From positions 1-8,655 of the forward strand of contig PFRL01000056.1 of assembly GCA_002788555.1 (NCBI GenBank): a stretch of DNA of 8,655 bases, in the 5' to 3' direction. The notes below the pieces were generated by a model. That model did not search any database. It was given only the letters and a program-made list of their open reading frames with translations, and was not told the DNA's origin. The position numbers and the translations under genes are program-made. The DNA comes from Parcubacteria group bacterium CG_4_9_14_0_2_um_filter_35_11 (GTDB taxonomy: Bacteria; Patescibacteriota; Minisyncoccia; Minisyncoccales; GCA-002788555). Below are positions 1 to 5,635 of the stretch, in pieces (within the stretch, counting starts at the first letter, position 1; every line of letters starts with the position of its first letter).

Positions 1-948
1 TTGACAGATTCTTACCAGACTGAGTATTCTGAATTTTTAAAGAACCTCGATATAGAAATCGTTTCTGATGTAAAACGTTGTTTTGAATTATGGGAAGAAT
101 TTAGTCCTAAAAAATCTCTTTTTGACACTTGGGAATTCCGTTTAGCTTTTTTCTTAGCTTATAAACCGAAACTTCATTTTATATTGCTCAAAAACAAGTC
201 TGAGAATCTTGCTCTTTTACCCCTTTGCTACGAAGAAGATAAGAAAAAATATTTCTGGTTTGGAAGTGCCTGGCAAGAAGAAAATAAATTTTTCGCCAAA
301 AAATCCATATTTATACCTTTACTACTGGCTCTTTCACCTCGCCCTATATTATTAAATGCTATAATTATAGATGACACTTCCTTAGATAAACAATTTACCG
401 AAGATTTTAAGCCCGATGACTCCAAATATATTTTAGATTTAAAGAATATTCAGAGTTCAGAGGATTTTTTAATGAGGTTAAAAAAGAACAGACGCCATGA
501 CTTGCGAAAAGATAGAAGAAGAATTGAGAAGCAAAATCCTCAAATAATTATCAATAATTTCTCTGATTTTGATAATCTTGTAAAAATAAGCACAGAACGT
601 TTTAAGCAAAAAGGTGAAAAAGCAGATTGGAAAGACCCAAGAAGAGTGGAGGCTTTTCGCCAAGTAATAAGATTAGGAGGAAAATCTTATAAAATGAGAA
701 TGATTACTGTCCGGGTAGGTAAAAAAGTGGCCGGCGTTGATTTAATAGCATTGTTTAATGATTGTTATCACACACTGAAATGCGGTTACGATGTTAAAAA
801 TTTTTCGGGGATTGGAAACTTTGTTAATCTTTTTGAAATTCAGGATGCGATATGTCTTGGGATGAAAAAGATTGATTTTTTACAAAACAGTTATCAATGG
901 AAAGATAGGTGGTTTGAAGAGGTTCTTTTAGTTAAATACGAGAAATAA
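1..948 (+). CDS. GNAT/FemAB-like (BioF2-like) acyltransferase, probably 5'-truncated
   Basis: I read this as a GNAT-fold acyltransferase of the CelD/BioF2-like group, related to FemAB peptidoglycan aminoacyltransferases. What is seen: an N-terminal half with alternating strands and helices; a basic segment after 'YILDL' (residues 158-177, rich in K/R, with 'KNRRHDLRKDRRR') typical of the second GNAT domain in this group; a strand 'MRMITVRVGKKVAGVDL' at 233-248; and a C-terminal block with 'GIGNFVNLFEIQDA' near 270-283, 'IDFL' at 291-294 and 'KDRWF' at 301-305. No signal peptide or membrane segment, so it should be cytoplasmic. The frame opens with TTG on the first base of the window, so the true start is probably upstream and residue numbers are relative. 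It is the only + strand gene and converges on the zinc-ribbon gene. Acceptor and donor cannot be deduced; peptidoglycan, polysaccharide or lipid modification are all possible. Confidence 0.85.
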   Translation: MTDSYQTEYSEFLKNLDIEIVSDVKRCFELWEEFSPKKSLFDTWEFRLAFFLAYKPKLHFILLKNKSENLALLPLCYEEDKKKYFWFGSAWQEENKFFAKKSIFIPLLLALSPRPILLNAIIIDDTSLDKQFTEDFKPDDSKYILDLKNIQSSEDFLMRLKKNRRHDLRKDRRRIEKQNPQIIINNFSDFDNLVKISTERFKQKGEKADWKDPRRVEAFRQVIRLGGKSYKMRMITVRVGKKVAGVDLIALFNDCYHTLKCGYDVKNFSGIGNFVNLFEIQDAICLGMKKIDFLQNSYQWKDRWFEEVLLVKYEK

Positions 949-981
949 AATTCACCTAATTAGAAAGGCAAAGATAATAAA

Positions 982-1010
982 AAATTGCCCAATAATGGGC
1001 TTTTTGTTTT
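982..1010. terminator. Bidirectional rho-independent terminator
   Basis: A 5-bp GC-rich stem (GCCCA at 987-991, TGGGC at 996-1000) with a four-base loop is followed on the + strand by a T-rich tail (1001-1010). It is preceded by an A-tract that gives an AATTTTTT tail on the - strand. It lies 38 nt after the acyltransferase stop, between convergent genes, so it can end transcription from both sides. Confidence 0.75.
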
Positions 1011-1086
1011 GGATATAATGAGAAATTTTCAGAAAACTACTTTCTTAAGGAGAGTGAACTCGACAAACCAAAAAGTTAAGTTAACT

Positions 1087-1266
1087 TTACTTACTTTTCT
1101 TTCTTATCTCTTTTAGAATTTTACAAACCGGGCAGTATTTGTAAAAATTTTTCCTAATTCTTAATTCCATCTCAGAACTATAATTCATTTCTGAAATCCA
1201 TATCTCAAACTTGGTTTTACATAATTCGCATTCTATTCTAATTTTCCTATATTTATCTTTCTCCAT
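1087..1266 (-). CDS. Small zinc-ribbon-like protein of unknown function
   Basis: A 59-aa basic protein carrying two CxxC pairs: 'CELC' at residues 13-16 and 'CPVC' at 45-48, counted from the ATG. Two such knuckles about 30 residues apart are the signature of a zinc ribbon or rubredoxin-like fold binding one Zn2+. The ends are rich in lysine and arginine, which would fit nucleic-acid or ribosome contact, but nothing shows this directly. I chose the ATG at 1264-1266; an in-frame TTG at 1270-1272 would add two residues. Neither has a Shine-Dalgarno sequence. It lies 83 nt after the 69-aa membrane-protein gene on the same strand and may be co-transcribed with it. I do not recognise a specific family; the paired CxxC motifs make chance unlikely. 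Confidence 0.6.
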   Translation of the reverse strand: MEKDKYRKIRIECELCKTKFEIWISEMNYSSEMELRIRKNFYKYCPVCKILKEIRKKSK

Positions 1267-1349
1267 ATTCAAATTTATTATTTATTTTAAGAGACTCTTT
1301 TGAAATTAAATTCCTCATCTTACTCTGGACTTATATTGAGGAAAAATTA

Positions 1350-1559
1350 TTATTCTATTTCTTTTAATTTAAAGTCATCGATAAATAACAAAAATAATCC
1401 CAAGAAAATAGATATTATATAGCTTAAAGTTTCGTTGCCTGGAAACAGATATAAATCCATCAGACCCCAGGCTCCCCTCCAGAATATTACAATGGCTAAT
1501 CCAACAATAATAGCGTTAATATTGGGATGGGTTTTCTTCATTTTCCTAAATATTTCCAT
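1350..1559 (-). CDS. Two-helix membrane protein, conserved hypothetical (CPR-type)
   Basis: A 69-aa protein with two hydrophobic helices, about residues 14-28 and 43-60, joined by a short loop. The segment 'FWRGAWGLMDLYLFPGN' (26-42) spans the end of helix 1 and the loop, and its pattern of W, R, G, D and 'LFPGN' is one I associate with a small membrane protein widespread in Parcubacteria and Microgenomates genomes. No function is known to me. The basic N-terminus ('RKMKKTH') suggests an N-in topology, which would leave the acidic C-terminal tail (after about residue 60) also in the cytoplasm. A TTGAAA/TATAAT promoter lies upstream and a second possible -10 lies closer. Small size lowers certainty, but composition and motif support a real gene. 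Confidence 0.7.
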   Translation of the reverse strand: MEIFRKMKKTHPNINAIIVGLAIVIFWRGAWGLMDLYLFPGNETLSYIISIFLGLFLLFIDDFKLKEIE

Positions 1560-1642
1560 AAATCATAATTAATTTTTATTAATTTTGACCTTTATTAAAG
1601 TATAACAGATGAAAATTCTGAAATAAAATCAGAAAAAACCAT

Positions 1643-1670
1643 ATTATACTAAGTCGGGAGAATGTTTCAA
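1643..1670 (-). promoter_or_regulatory. Promoter for the 69-aa membrane protein gene
   Basis: On the - strand TTGAAA (1665-1670) and TATAAT (1643-1648) are separated by 16 bp, a near-consensus sigma70-type promoter. The expected start near 1636 would give a leader of about 77 nt that contains a small hairpin (arms 1616-1621 and 1629-1634). A second candidate, TG-T-TATACT at 1599-1607, lies nearer the gene and would give a leader of about 33 nt. Confidence 0.5.
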
Positions 1671-1720
1671 CATAGCCAATAGTTGCAAGACATTGCTATT
1701 ATAAAAATTCTCAGGACCAC

Positions 1721-2380
1721 TTAAAGTTCGGTATAAAGATGGTTAATTTCTTCCATTATTCGGTCAGTAATTTTCTGCAAAAGAGATCTATATTCTTCTG
1801 AGTTACAATCTAAAATTTTTGCCATCTTTCTTTCTTCTTCAAAATCGAGGGGTTGTCCGATATTAATTTTAACGGTTCTTCTTATTTTTAATTTTCCGCC
1901 CGGTGGTAAAAGTCCAAACGTTCCTTTAATCGCCATTGGCAAAATTGGAACACCGCTTCGTAAGTGAATTTTTGCTGCTCCGCTTTTCCCTTTTTGAATC
2001 TCGCCCGTTCGAGAGCGCGTCCCTTCAGGATAAATAATCACAATGTCTCCTCTCTTTAAAACCTTAACGGCTTTCTCCAAGGCAAATTTTTTAGAAATAT
2101 TGTCTTTTCTATTAATAGGAATTACCCCAGCAATGAAATATAAAATATTTCTACCAAATCCTGCTAGGCCAGTGTATTTATCAACTTGACCTATATAAGT
2201 AAATCTTCCGGGGACACAAGGATAAGCACTGGCTATCCAATCCAAATGGCTTTGGTGGTTGGAAACTAAAATAAAATTTCTTTTAGGGATGTTATTCCAC
2301 CCTTTGATTCCTTTGATAAGATAGAAATTAACAATTGGTTTTATAAAAATTTTACAAAACCAAGATAAACTTTTATTCAT
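1721..2380 (-). CDS. plsC: 1-acyl-sn-glycerol-3-phosphate acyltransferase (PlsC family)
   Basis: Transfers an acyl chain to the sn-2 position of lysophosphatidic acid to make phosphatidic acid, at the inner face of the membrane. All four family motifs are in order: NHxxxxD as 'NHQSHLDW' (41-48, catalytic H42 and D47), motif II around 'GVIPINR' (85-91), substrate-binding 'YPEGTRSR' (118-125), and motif IV 'VPILPMAI' (144-151). The N-terminal 25 residues are hydrophobic and basic and can lie along or enter the membrane. The length of 219 aa is normal. The start is ATG with no Shine-Dalgarno sequence, about 12 nt below an extended -10 promoter fused to the degV terminator. It is a single-gene unit as far as can be seen, with no clear terminator after it. 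In a CPR-like cell it may act on scavenged lipids; that is inference. Confidence 0.95.
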   Translation of the reverse strand: MNKSLSWFCKIFIKPIVNFYLIKGIKGWNNIPKRNFILVSNHQSHLDWIASAYPCVPGRFTYIGQVDKYTGLAGFGRNILYFIAGVIPINRKDNISKKFALEKAVKVLKRGDIVIIYPEGTRSRTGEIQKGKSGAAKIHLRSGVPILPMAIKGTFGLLPPGGKLKIRRTVKINIGQPLDFEEERKMAKILDCNSEEYRSLLQKITDRIMEEINHLYTEL

Positions 2381-2398
2381 AAATTTTAAGTTAGATGA

Positions 2399-2407
2399 AT
2401 TATACCA
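2399..2407 (-). promoter_or_regulatory. Extended -10 promoter for plsC
   Basis: The - strand reads TG-G-TATAAT (TATAAT at 2399-2404, TG at 2406-2407), a perfect extended -10 element, which can work without a good -35 box; none is seen. The predicted start near 2392 gives a leader of about 12 nt. The element abuts the T-tail of the degV terminator. Confidence 0.6.
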
Positions 2408-2438
2408 AAAACGAAAGCCCGAGGAAATTCTCGGGCTT
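2407..2438 (-). terminator. Rho-independent terminator of degV
   Basis: On the - strand a 9-bp perfect stem AAGCCCGAG/CTCGGGCTT (arms 2430-2438 and 2415-2423, six-base loop) is followed by a T-rich tail (TCGTTTTT). It lies 32 nt after the degV stop. The stem and tail resemble the operon terminator at 4018-4045. Confidence 0.85.
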
Positions 2439-2470
2439 GAAAATTACGATGACTCACTTTGGAAAGAATT

Positions 2471-3349
2471 TTAGATTTCGCACCAAGCGCAAGCTAATGC
2501 ATCGGGGCCAATTGGAGCGCCAATCACATTGCCGATAACATTTATAAAGACCACTTCCGTATTTTTTAATTCTTTTTCAATCATCTCCTTAAGTCTTTGA
2601 GCGCTTTTTGGGTGGTCGCCATGAACAATAGTTACTCTTATTTTTTTACCTGCCTTTCTTAAGTTTTTCGTTTCTTTTTCAAGCTGTTTGAAAAGGGCGG
2701 TAGGTAAATCTTTGGCGCCAAGCCTTATACCAACCGGCACTAATACTCCATCTTTAAAGGCTGATAATGGTCGAATTCCGGCTTGAGCCATTTTTCTCAT
2801 TAAATTAGCCGCCAGATGAGATATTCGTCCGCTAGCTTCTATCCACTTGGGGTCGTTGAATATCAACAAAAGGTGAATATGGGGAATAGATTTTTCTAAT
2901 TCTGCTACAATTTCTTCTATTGTTTTGCCACTATTGATTAGGTCAATTGCTTTTAAAACAAGGAGGGCCTGACCAGCGGTAGCATTTAAGGAGTCAACAA
3001 CGAAAACTCTTTCTCCGTCTTTTGAATTTAAAAATTTTTTGGCTAGATTTGCTGAATTATTACTACCCGAGAGCTTGGAAGTGAGAGTAATACAAAGTAC
3101 CTTTTCAAATCTTTCCAGTTGGTACTTATATTTATCTAAGAAATCGTTTGGCGATGGCTGAGAAGTTTTACCAAAACTCTTGATCCCTCGTTTTTCTAAT
3201 TCTCTCATTTTTTGAAAAGTATTTTCTCCGGGTATCTTCTCTATCTCTGGCCAATCTAACTTTACAGGAACGATGGCTATTTGATGCTTTGTAACTATAT
3301 CTGCTGGTAAATCTGCGGCCTCTTCGGTAACGATACCAATTTCCCCCAT
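2471..3349 (-). CDS. DegV family protein (fatty-acid-binding)
   Basis: DegV/FakB-family proteins bind one fatty acid; in Firmicutes FakB presents it to the kinase FakA for phosphorylation. The 292-aa length fits the family. Seen, numbering from the ATG: the N-terminal strand 'IGIVTEEAADLP' (4-15), where 'TEEAADLP' replaces the usual 'TDSTADLP'; 'TSQPSP' at 62-67, matching the family TSQPS motif that lies near the lipid head group; 'SKLSGS' at 91-96; 'VDSLNATAGQ' at 118-127; and a C-terminal glycine-rich strand with 'IGPDALACAW'. No signal peptide. The start is ATG at 3347-3349; an in-frame TTG at 3359-3361 would add four residues and neither has a Shine-Dalgarno sequence. A leader of about 83 nt carries a hairpin. 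No FakA (DAK domain) gene is in the window, so the partner is unknown. Its neighbour plsC is a phospholipid-synthesis enzyme, which fits a lipid role. Confidence 0.93.
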   Translation of the reverse strand: MGEIGIVTEEAADLPADIVTKHQIAIVPVKLDWPEIEKIPGENTFQKMRELEKRGIKSFGKTSQPSPNDFLDKYKYQLERFEKVLCITLTSKLSGSNNSANLAKKFLNSKDGERVFVVDSLNATAGQALLVLKAIDLINSGKTIEEIVAELEKSIPHIHLLLIFNDPKWIEASGRISHLAANLMRKMAQAGIRPLSAFKDGVLVPVGIRLGAKDLPTALFKQLEKETKNLRKAGKKIRVTIVHGDHPKSAQRLKEMIEKELKNTEVVFINVIGNVIGAPIGPDALACAWCEI

Positions 3350-3393
3350 AATGATTGTCAACGAATGTTAAATTAAAAAGTCATAATCTTTAT

Positions 3394-3420
3394 CCCATTA
3401 GAAATTCCGCTTCTAACGGG
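3394..3420 (-). repeat. Hairpin in the degV leader, copy 1 of a recurring stem
   Basis: Arms CCCATTAGAA (3394-3403) and TTCTAACGGG (3411-3420) enclose a 7-base loop. In the - strand transcript this is a 10-bp stem with one G-U pair, starting about 12 nt after the predicted transcription start and ending 44 nt before the degV ATG. It has no T-tail, so it is not a terminator. The left arm matches ten bases of the hairpin at 8214-8248 exactly. Confidence 0.6.
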
Positions 3421-3438
3421 ATTTAATAACTGCGGCTT

Positions 3439-3466
3439 ATTTTAGCATAGATGAGGTGTATTACAA
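3439..3466 (-). promoter_or_regulatory. Promoter for degV
   Basis: On the - strand TTGTAA (3461-3466) and TAAAAT (3439-3444) are separated by 16 bp, with a TG one base before the -10 (3446-3447), so both -35 and extended -10 features are present. The expected start is near 3432. Confidence 0.55.
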
Positions 3467-3490
3467 TCTTAAATTTCTCATCTAAATTAA

Positions 3491-3514
3491 GAGCCCGCGA
3501 AAAACTTTCGGGCC
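3491..3514 (-). terminator. Weak terminator-like hairpin after the Nudix gene
   Basis: On the - strand GGCCCGAAAG...TTTCGCGGGCTC forms an imperfect GC-rich stem about 27 nt after the Nudix stop codon. The following tail (TCTTAATTT) is only partly T-rich. The stem core resembles the two stronger CCCGAG terminators in the window, which supports the call. Confidence 0.5.
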
Positions 3515-3540
3515 TTGAAAAATTGCCTGATTATCTCATC

Positions 3541-3988
3541 TTAATCTTCTAGAATAGTAATAGAATTAAGTGGAGTCTTCTTACCTTTTTTACAATCTTC
3601 AAGTGCCTTCAAAATATAAGAGCCTACTAATAATCCTTTTTTGGACAATTCTTTAATCTCCTTAAAAGAAAACCATCTGACATCCATGGCTTCTTTTGTG
3701 ATGGTTAATTTCCCTCCGACAATCTCTGATTTGAAAACAAATAAAAACCACATTATGCCCTAAGGTCAAGTAATGTTGGTATATTCCTATTAAGTATAAT
3801 GGTTTTAATTTAAATCCTGTTTCTTCTTCTCCTTCCCTCTTTGCGCAAGTAATGATATCTTCGTCTATTTCTAGTCGGCCAGCAGGAAAGTTCCATTTCC
3901 CTTTTACTTCTTTAAACGTTTCTTGCATTAATAAAATCTTTCTATCTCTTTCTATAATATTTGCCGCAACTACAAGAATTTTCTCCAT
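3541..3988 (-). pseudogene. Nudix hydrolase, interrupted by a one-base frameshift
   Basis: Nudix hydrolases cleave nucleoside diphosphates linked to another moiety. The first part (from ATG at 3986-3988) has an intact Nudix box: G at residue 37, 'RLEIDE', then 'REGEEETGF', matching Gx5Ex7REUxEExGU except for Gly at the first U position. It starts with the strand 'ILVVAANIIERDRKILLMQE'. After 'GHNVVF' this frame runs into unrelated sequence and stops at 3662. The rest of the domain ('KSEIVGGKLT', then 'MDVRWFSFKEIKEL') continues in the next frame to the stop at 3541. The 448-nt span is one base too long. Removing one T from the T-rich stretch around 3740-3750 restores about 148 aa, the normal family length. 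All catalytic residues precede the break. It could be a true mutation, a sequencing indel in a T-run, or less likely programmed +1 frameshifting. It has its own extended -10 promoter. Confidence 0.85.
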
Positions 3989-4009
3989 AATGAATTAATA
4001 CTTCAATAA

Positions 4010-4018
4010 ATTATACCA
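4010..4018 (-). promoter_or_regulatory. Extended -10 promoter for the Nudix gene
   Basis: The - strand reads TG-G-TATAAT (TATAAT at 4010-4015, TG at 4017-4018), with no clear -35. The predicted start near 4003 gives a leader of about 15 nt. It abuts the T-tail of the operon terminator, the same arrangement as at 2399-2438. Confidence 0.6.
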
Positions 4019-4045
4019 AAAAAAGCCCGAGAAAAACTCTCGGAC
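4018..4045 (-). terminator. Rho-independent terminator of the metal/thiol operon
   Basis: On the - strand CCGAGA/TCTCGG (arms 4038-4043 and 4027-4032, five-base loop) is followed by GGC and then seven T (4018-4024). This is the strongest stop signal downstream of the 178-aa gene and marks the probable end of the long leftward operon. Confidence 0.85.
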
Positions 4046-4108
4046 CTCAATCTGTCCAACACGTTAATAGTGGCTCCCTCTAGCGAACGATTTTATAACA
4101 TTAGAGCG

Positions 4109-4145
4109 AGAAGAGAGTTATAAAGAAGATTATGAACTCTCTTCT
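4109..4145. repeat. 11-bp perfect inverted repeat
   Basis: AGAAGAGAGTT (4109-4119) and its exact complement AACTCTCTTCT (4135-4145) flank a 15-base loop. It lies in the 3' untranslated region of the operon, between the last stop codon (4185) and the terminator. There is no T-tail on the - strand, so it may protect the transcript 3' end or be a second, weak stop signal; the role is a guess. Confidence 0.6.
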
Positions 4146-4184
4146 TCCCTTATTTTAATTGCTTTCTTTTAATTAAGGCTTCGA

Positions 4185-4721
4185 TTATTCTATACAGCAG
4201 TCTATTATTTTTTTCACTAATTCCCCTAATTTACCCATGAAGCCCTTCTTCTCTTTGTCATGCTTGTCAATAGCGTTATCGTCTATTTTTTTAACTTGGG
4301 CTGTATCAACTAAACCCATATTTACTCCCCAAAAAAGCGAGTACAAATTATAAGCTTTCTCAAATAAATCATAGGCTTCTTCTTTCTTGCCCATGCCTAG
4401 CTGTTTTGTTCCAACTTCCATTAACCTCATAGAGGCAGCTAAAAGGTGTTTGGAGATGCACCAGACTTCACCTTCGTATTTTTTAATAATCTTTTTAAGT
4501 AAAGTTTTTCGCATCTCTCGAACCTCTTTTAAAAAATCATAATATTTTTCCTTGCCGGTTTTGGTTCCGGTAAAGAAAAAATGTTCTTCAATCGAAATCA
4601 AGTTCATAATGGCTAAAGTTAAGTCCTCATCAGAAGACAAGTCCATTTTGTCTTTCTTTTTCATTTCGCTTAGTTTTTGAATAAATTCGTCTAAATTTTT
4701 AATTGGATTTTCTTTTTCCAT
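4185..4721 (-). CDS. Conserved helical protein of unknown function, last gene of the operon
   Basis: A 178-aa protein predicted to be almost all helix, with no signal peptide or membrane span. The core, about residues 27-136, starts 'MDLSSDEDLTLAIMNL', continues through 'EEHFFFTG' and 'EVWCISKHLLAASMRLMEVG', and ends in a TPR-like unit ('KKEEAYDLFEKAYNLYSLF', 112-130). A charged variable linker (about 142-160) leads to an amphipathic C-terminal helix ending 'KKIIDCCIE', with adjacent cysteines C175 and C176; other possible ligands are H47, C88 and H92. I recall similar proteins as conserved hypotheticals in CPR genomes, without an assigned function. The start is ATG four bases after the stop of the CPLC membrane protein, so it is tightly coupled to the thiol genes. 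A cytoplasmic accessory or metal/thiol role is inferred from position and the CC tail only. Confidence 0.85.
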   Translation of the reverse strand: MEKENPIKNLDEFIQKLSEMKKKDKMDLSSDEDLTLAIMNLISIEEHFFFTGTKTGKEKYYDFLKEVREMRKTLLKKIIKKYEGEVWCISKHLLAASMRLMEVGTKQLGMGKKEEAYDLFEKAYNLYSLFWGVNMGLVDTAQVKKIDDNAIDKHDKEKKGFMGKLGELVKKIIDCCIE

Positions 4722-4725
4722 AGGT

Positions 4726-5253
4726 TTACTTTGTTAAAAAATAAAAAATTATACTTAAAATTATTAGAGGAGCAATTGGCATTACCACCTTTTGAAAGGG
4801 AAAATATGCCCGGCTACCATGTTTTTCTTTCAAATAATAATACCAACTGGCACCAAACCAAAAGCCAATGCTTCCAGCAATAATCCCTAAAAGTAGTTTG
4901 TCAAAATGAAAACCGCAAAAACATATTAAACTATTGTGAGGATTACCCAAAAAGCCAGAAAAATAAAGGGGGACAACCATTAAAAGATAATAACCCAAAA
5001 TTGTCACTATTTTTCTTCCTTTAAAACGAATATTTTTCTTCTCAAGCCAATCGATTGTCCAGGCAATGAGAGAAACAGTCAAACCGCCAATCCAAAGACC
5101 AGAAATAGTATCATCAACCCCAAGCCAGCGCGCGAGCCCAACTCCGGCACCGACCGCAACTGTGCAAAGTGGGCAAATAGCCAAAACCTTTGGGGTAAAG
5201 AGTAAACTAATCGAAATAATTAAAAAAATTAAAAGTGGAACTTTATTTTTCAT
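4726..5253 (-). CDS. Polytopic membrane protein with two extracytoplasmic cysteine pairs (DsbB-like layout)
   Basis: A 175-aa protein with hydrophobic segments at about 5-25, 50-70, 82-102, 118-140 and 156-173. Right after the first segment comes 'ICPLC' (C27, C30); the segment could be a cleavable signal ('KVLA') or a first helix. A basic loop (71-81) and 'KEKHGSR' (142-148) fit the cytoplasmic side by the positive-inside rule. That places both C27/C30 and the second pair C111/C113 ('CFC') outside. This layout is like DsbB, whose two disulfides face the periplasm, although I see no sequence relation to DsbB or VKOR. The gene overlaps the upstream CPHC thioredoxin-fold gene by 11 nt, implying coupled translation. 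I recall similar 'CPLC...GLWIGG' proteins as conserved hypotheticals in CPR genomes. A thiol-redox partner role is inference; metal binding by the cysteines is the alternative. Confidence 0.85.
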   Translation of the reverse strand: MKNKVPLLIFLIISISLLFTPKVLAICPLCTVAVGAGVGLARWLGVDDTISGLWIGGLTVSLIAWTIDWLEKKNIRFKGRKIVTILGYYLLMVVPLYFSGFLGNPHNSLICFCGFHFDKLLLGIIAGSIGFWFGASWYYYLKEKHGSRAYFPFQKVVMPIAPLIILSIIFYFLTK

Positions 5254-5614
5254 TAATTTTTTCTTTAAAAAAATTTATAATATCTACATCGCCAATATAA
5301 CATTTTTTTCCATCCCACAAAAATGGTACGCCAACTTCGTTCTCAGGTATTTTGCAAATTTTCGCCTTCTCCTCGAGCTCTTTAGCATTACTCTGATTAT
5401 AATAGACTTCTTTTTCAGCAAAAGATATTTCTTTTTTTACTTTATTTTCTCCAATGTATTTTTCCACAATAGCACAATGAGGGCAACCAATTCCATAAAA
5501 AAGGATGATTTGACTTCCTGGTTCACTATTTCCCTTATTTTTTGACAAAACCGAAAAAGAAAAAATTATAATAACAGCAAATAAAATAGTGGGGACTATA
5601 AGTTTTTTTGGCAT
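5243..5614 (-). CDS. Membrane-anchored thioredoxin-fold protein with CPHC active site
   Basis: A 123-aa thiol-disulfide exchange protein. Residues 3-24 are a basic start plus a hydrophobic helix without a clear cleavage site, so the domain is probably tethered outside the membrane. The domain starts with strand 'QIILFYGIG' and the active site C44-P-H-C47, the same dipeptide as in DsbA, which makes the disulfide strongly oxidising there. The cis-proline loop is 'VGVPF' (P97). Extra cysteines C87 and C105 could form a second disulfide. At about 90 residues the domain is glutaredoxin/thioredoxin-sized and lacks the DsbA helical insertion. It starts 21 nt after the ABC permease stop and overlaps the CPLC membrane protein by 11 nt. 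Donor of oxidising power, or reductase fed from inside, cannot be told apart from sequence alone. Confidence 0.87.
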   Translation of the reverse strand: MPKKLIVPTILFAVIIIFSFSVLSKNKGNSEPGSQIILFYGIGCPHCAIVEKYIGENKVKKEISFAEKEVYYNQSNAKELEEKAKICKIPENEVGVPFLWDGKKCYIGDVDIINFFKEKINEK

Positions 5615-5635
5615 ATCTTTATTCTAACATCATTT

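Noticed and set aside
228..663. Two - strand frames opposite the acyltransferase gene (228-425 and 478-663)
   Set aside because: Fully covered by the + strand acyltransferase, whose conserved blocks span both; no motif of their own.
1072..1088. Palindrome AAAGTTAA-G-TTAACTTT overlapping the zinc-ribbon stop codon
   Set aside because: Very A/T-rich and short with no room for a hairpin loop; could be a chance operator-like sequence and has no target gene.
1046..1119. AAGGAG followed by a GTG-initiated 20-codon frame on the + strand
   Set aside because: The purine-rich site is only one base from GTG, too close for a ribosome binding site. The peptide overlaps the end of the zinc-ribbon gene and has no recognisable feature.
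3541..3988. Programmed +1 frameshifting in the Nudix gene
   Set aside because: No slippery site with a slow or rare codon or stop at the shift point, and no downstream structure was evident. A plain indel explains the data better, although it is not excluded.
5621..5629. TG-T-TAGAAT on the - strand just before the CPHC thioredoxin-fold gene, a possible internal extended -10
   Set aside because: Only a partial match with no -35, and the implied start would fall on the first base of the ATG. In A/T-rich sequence inside an operon this is likely chance.
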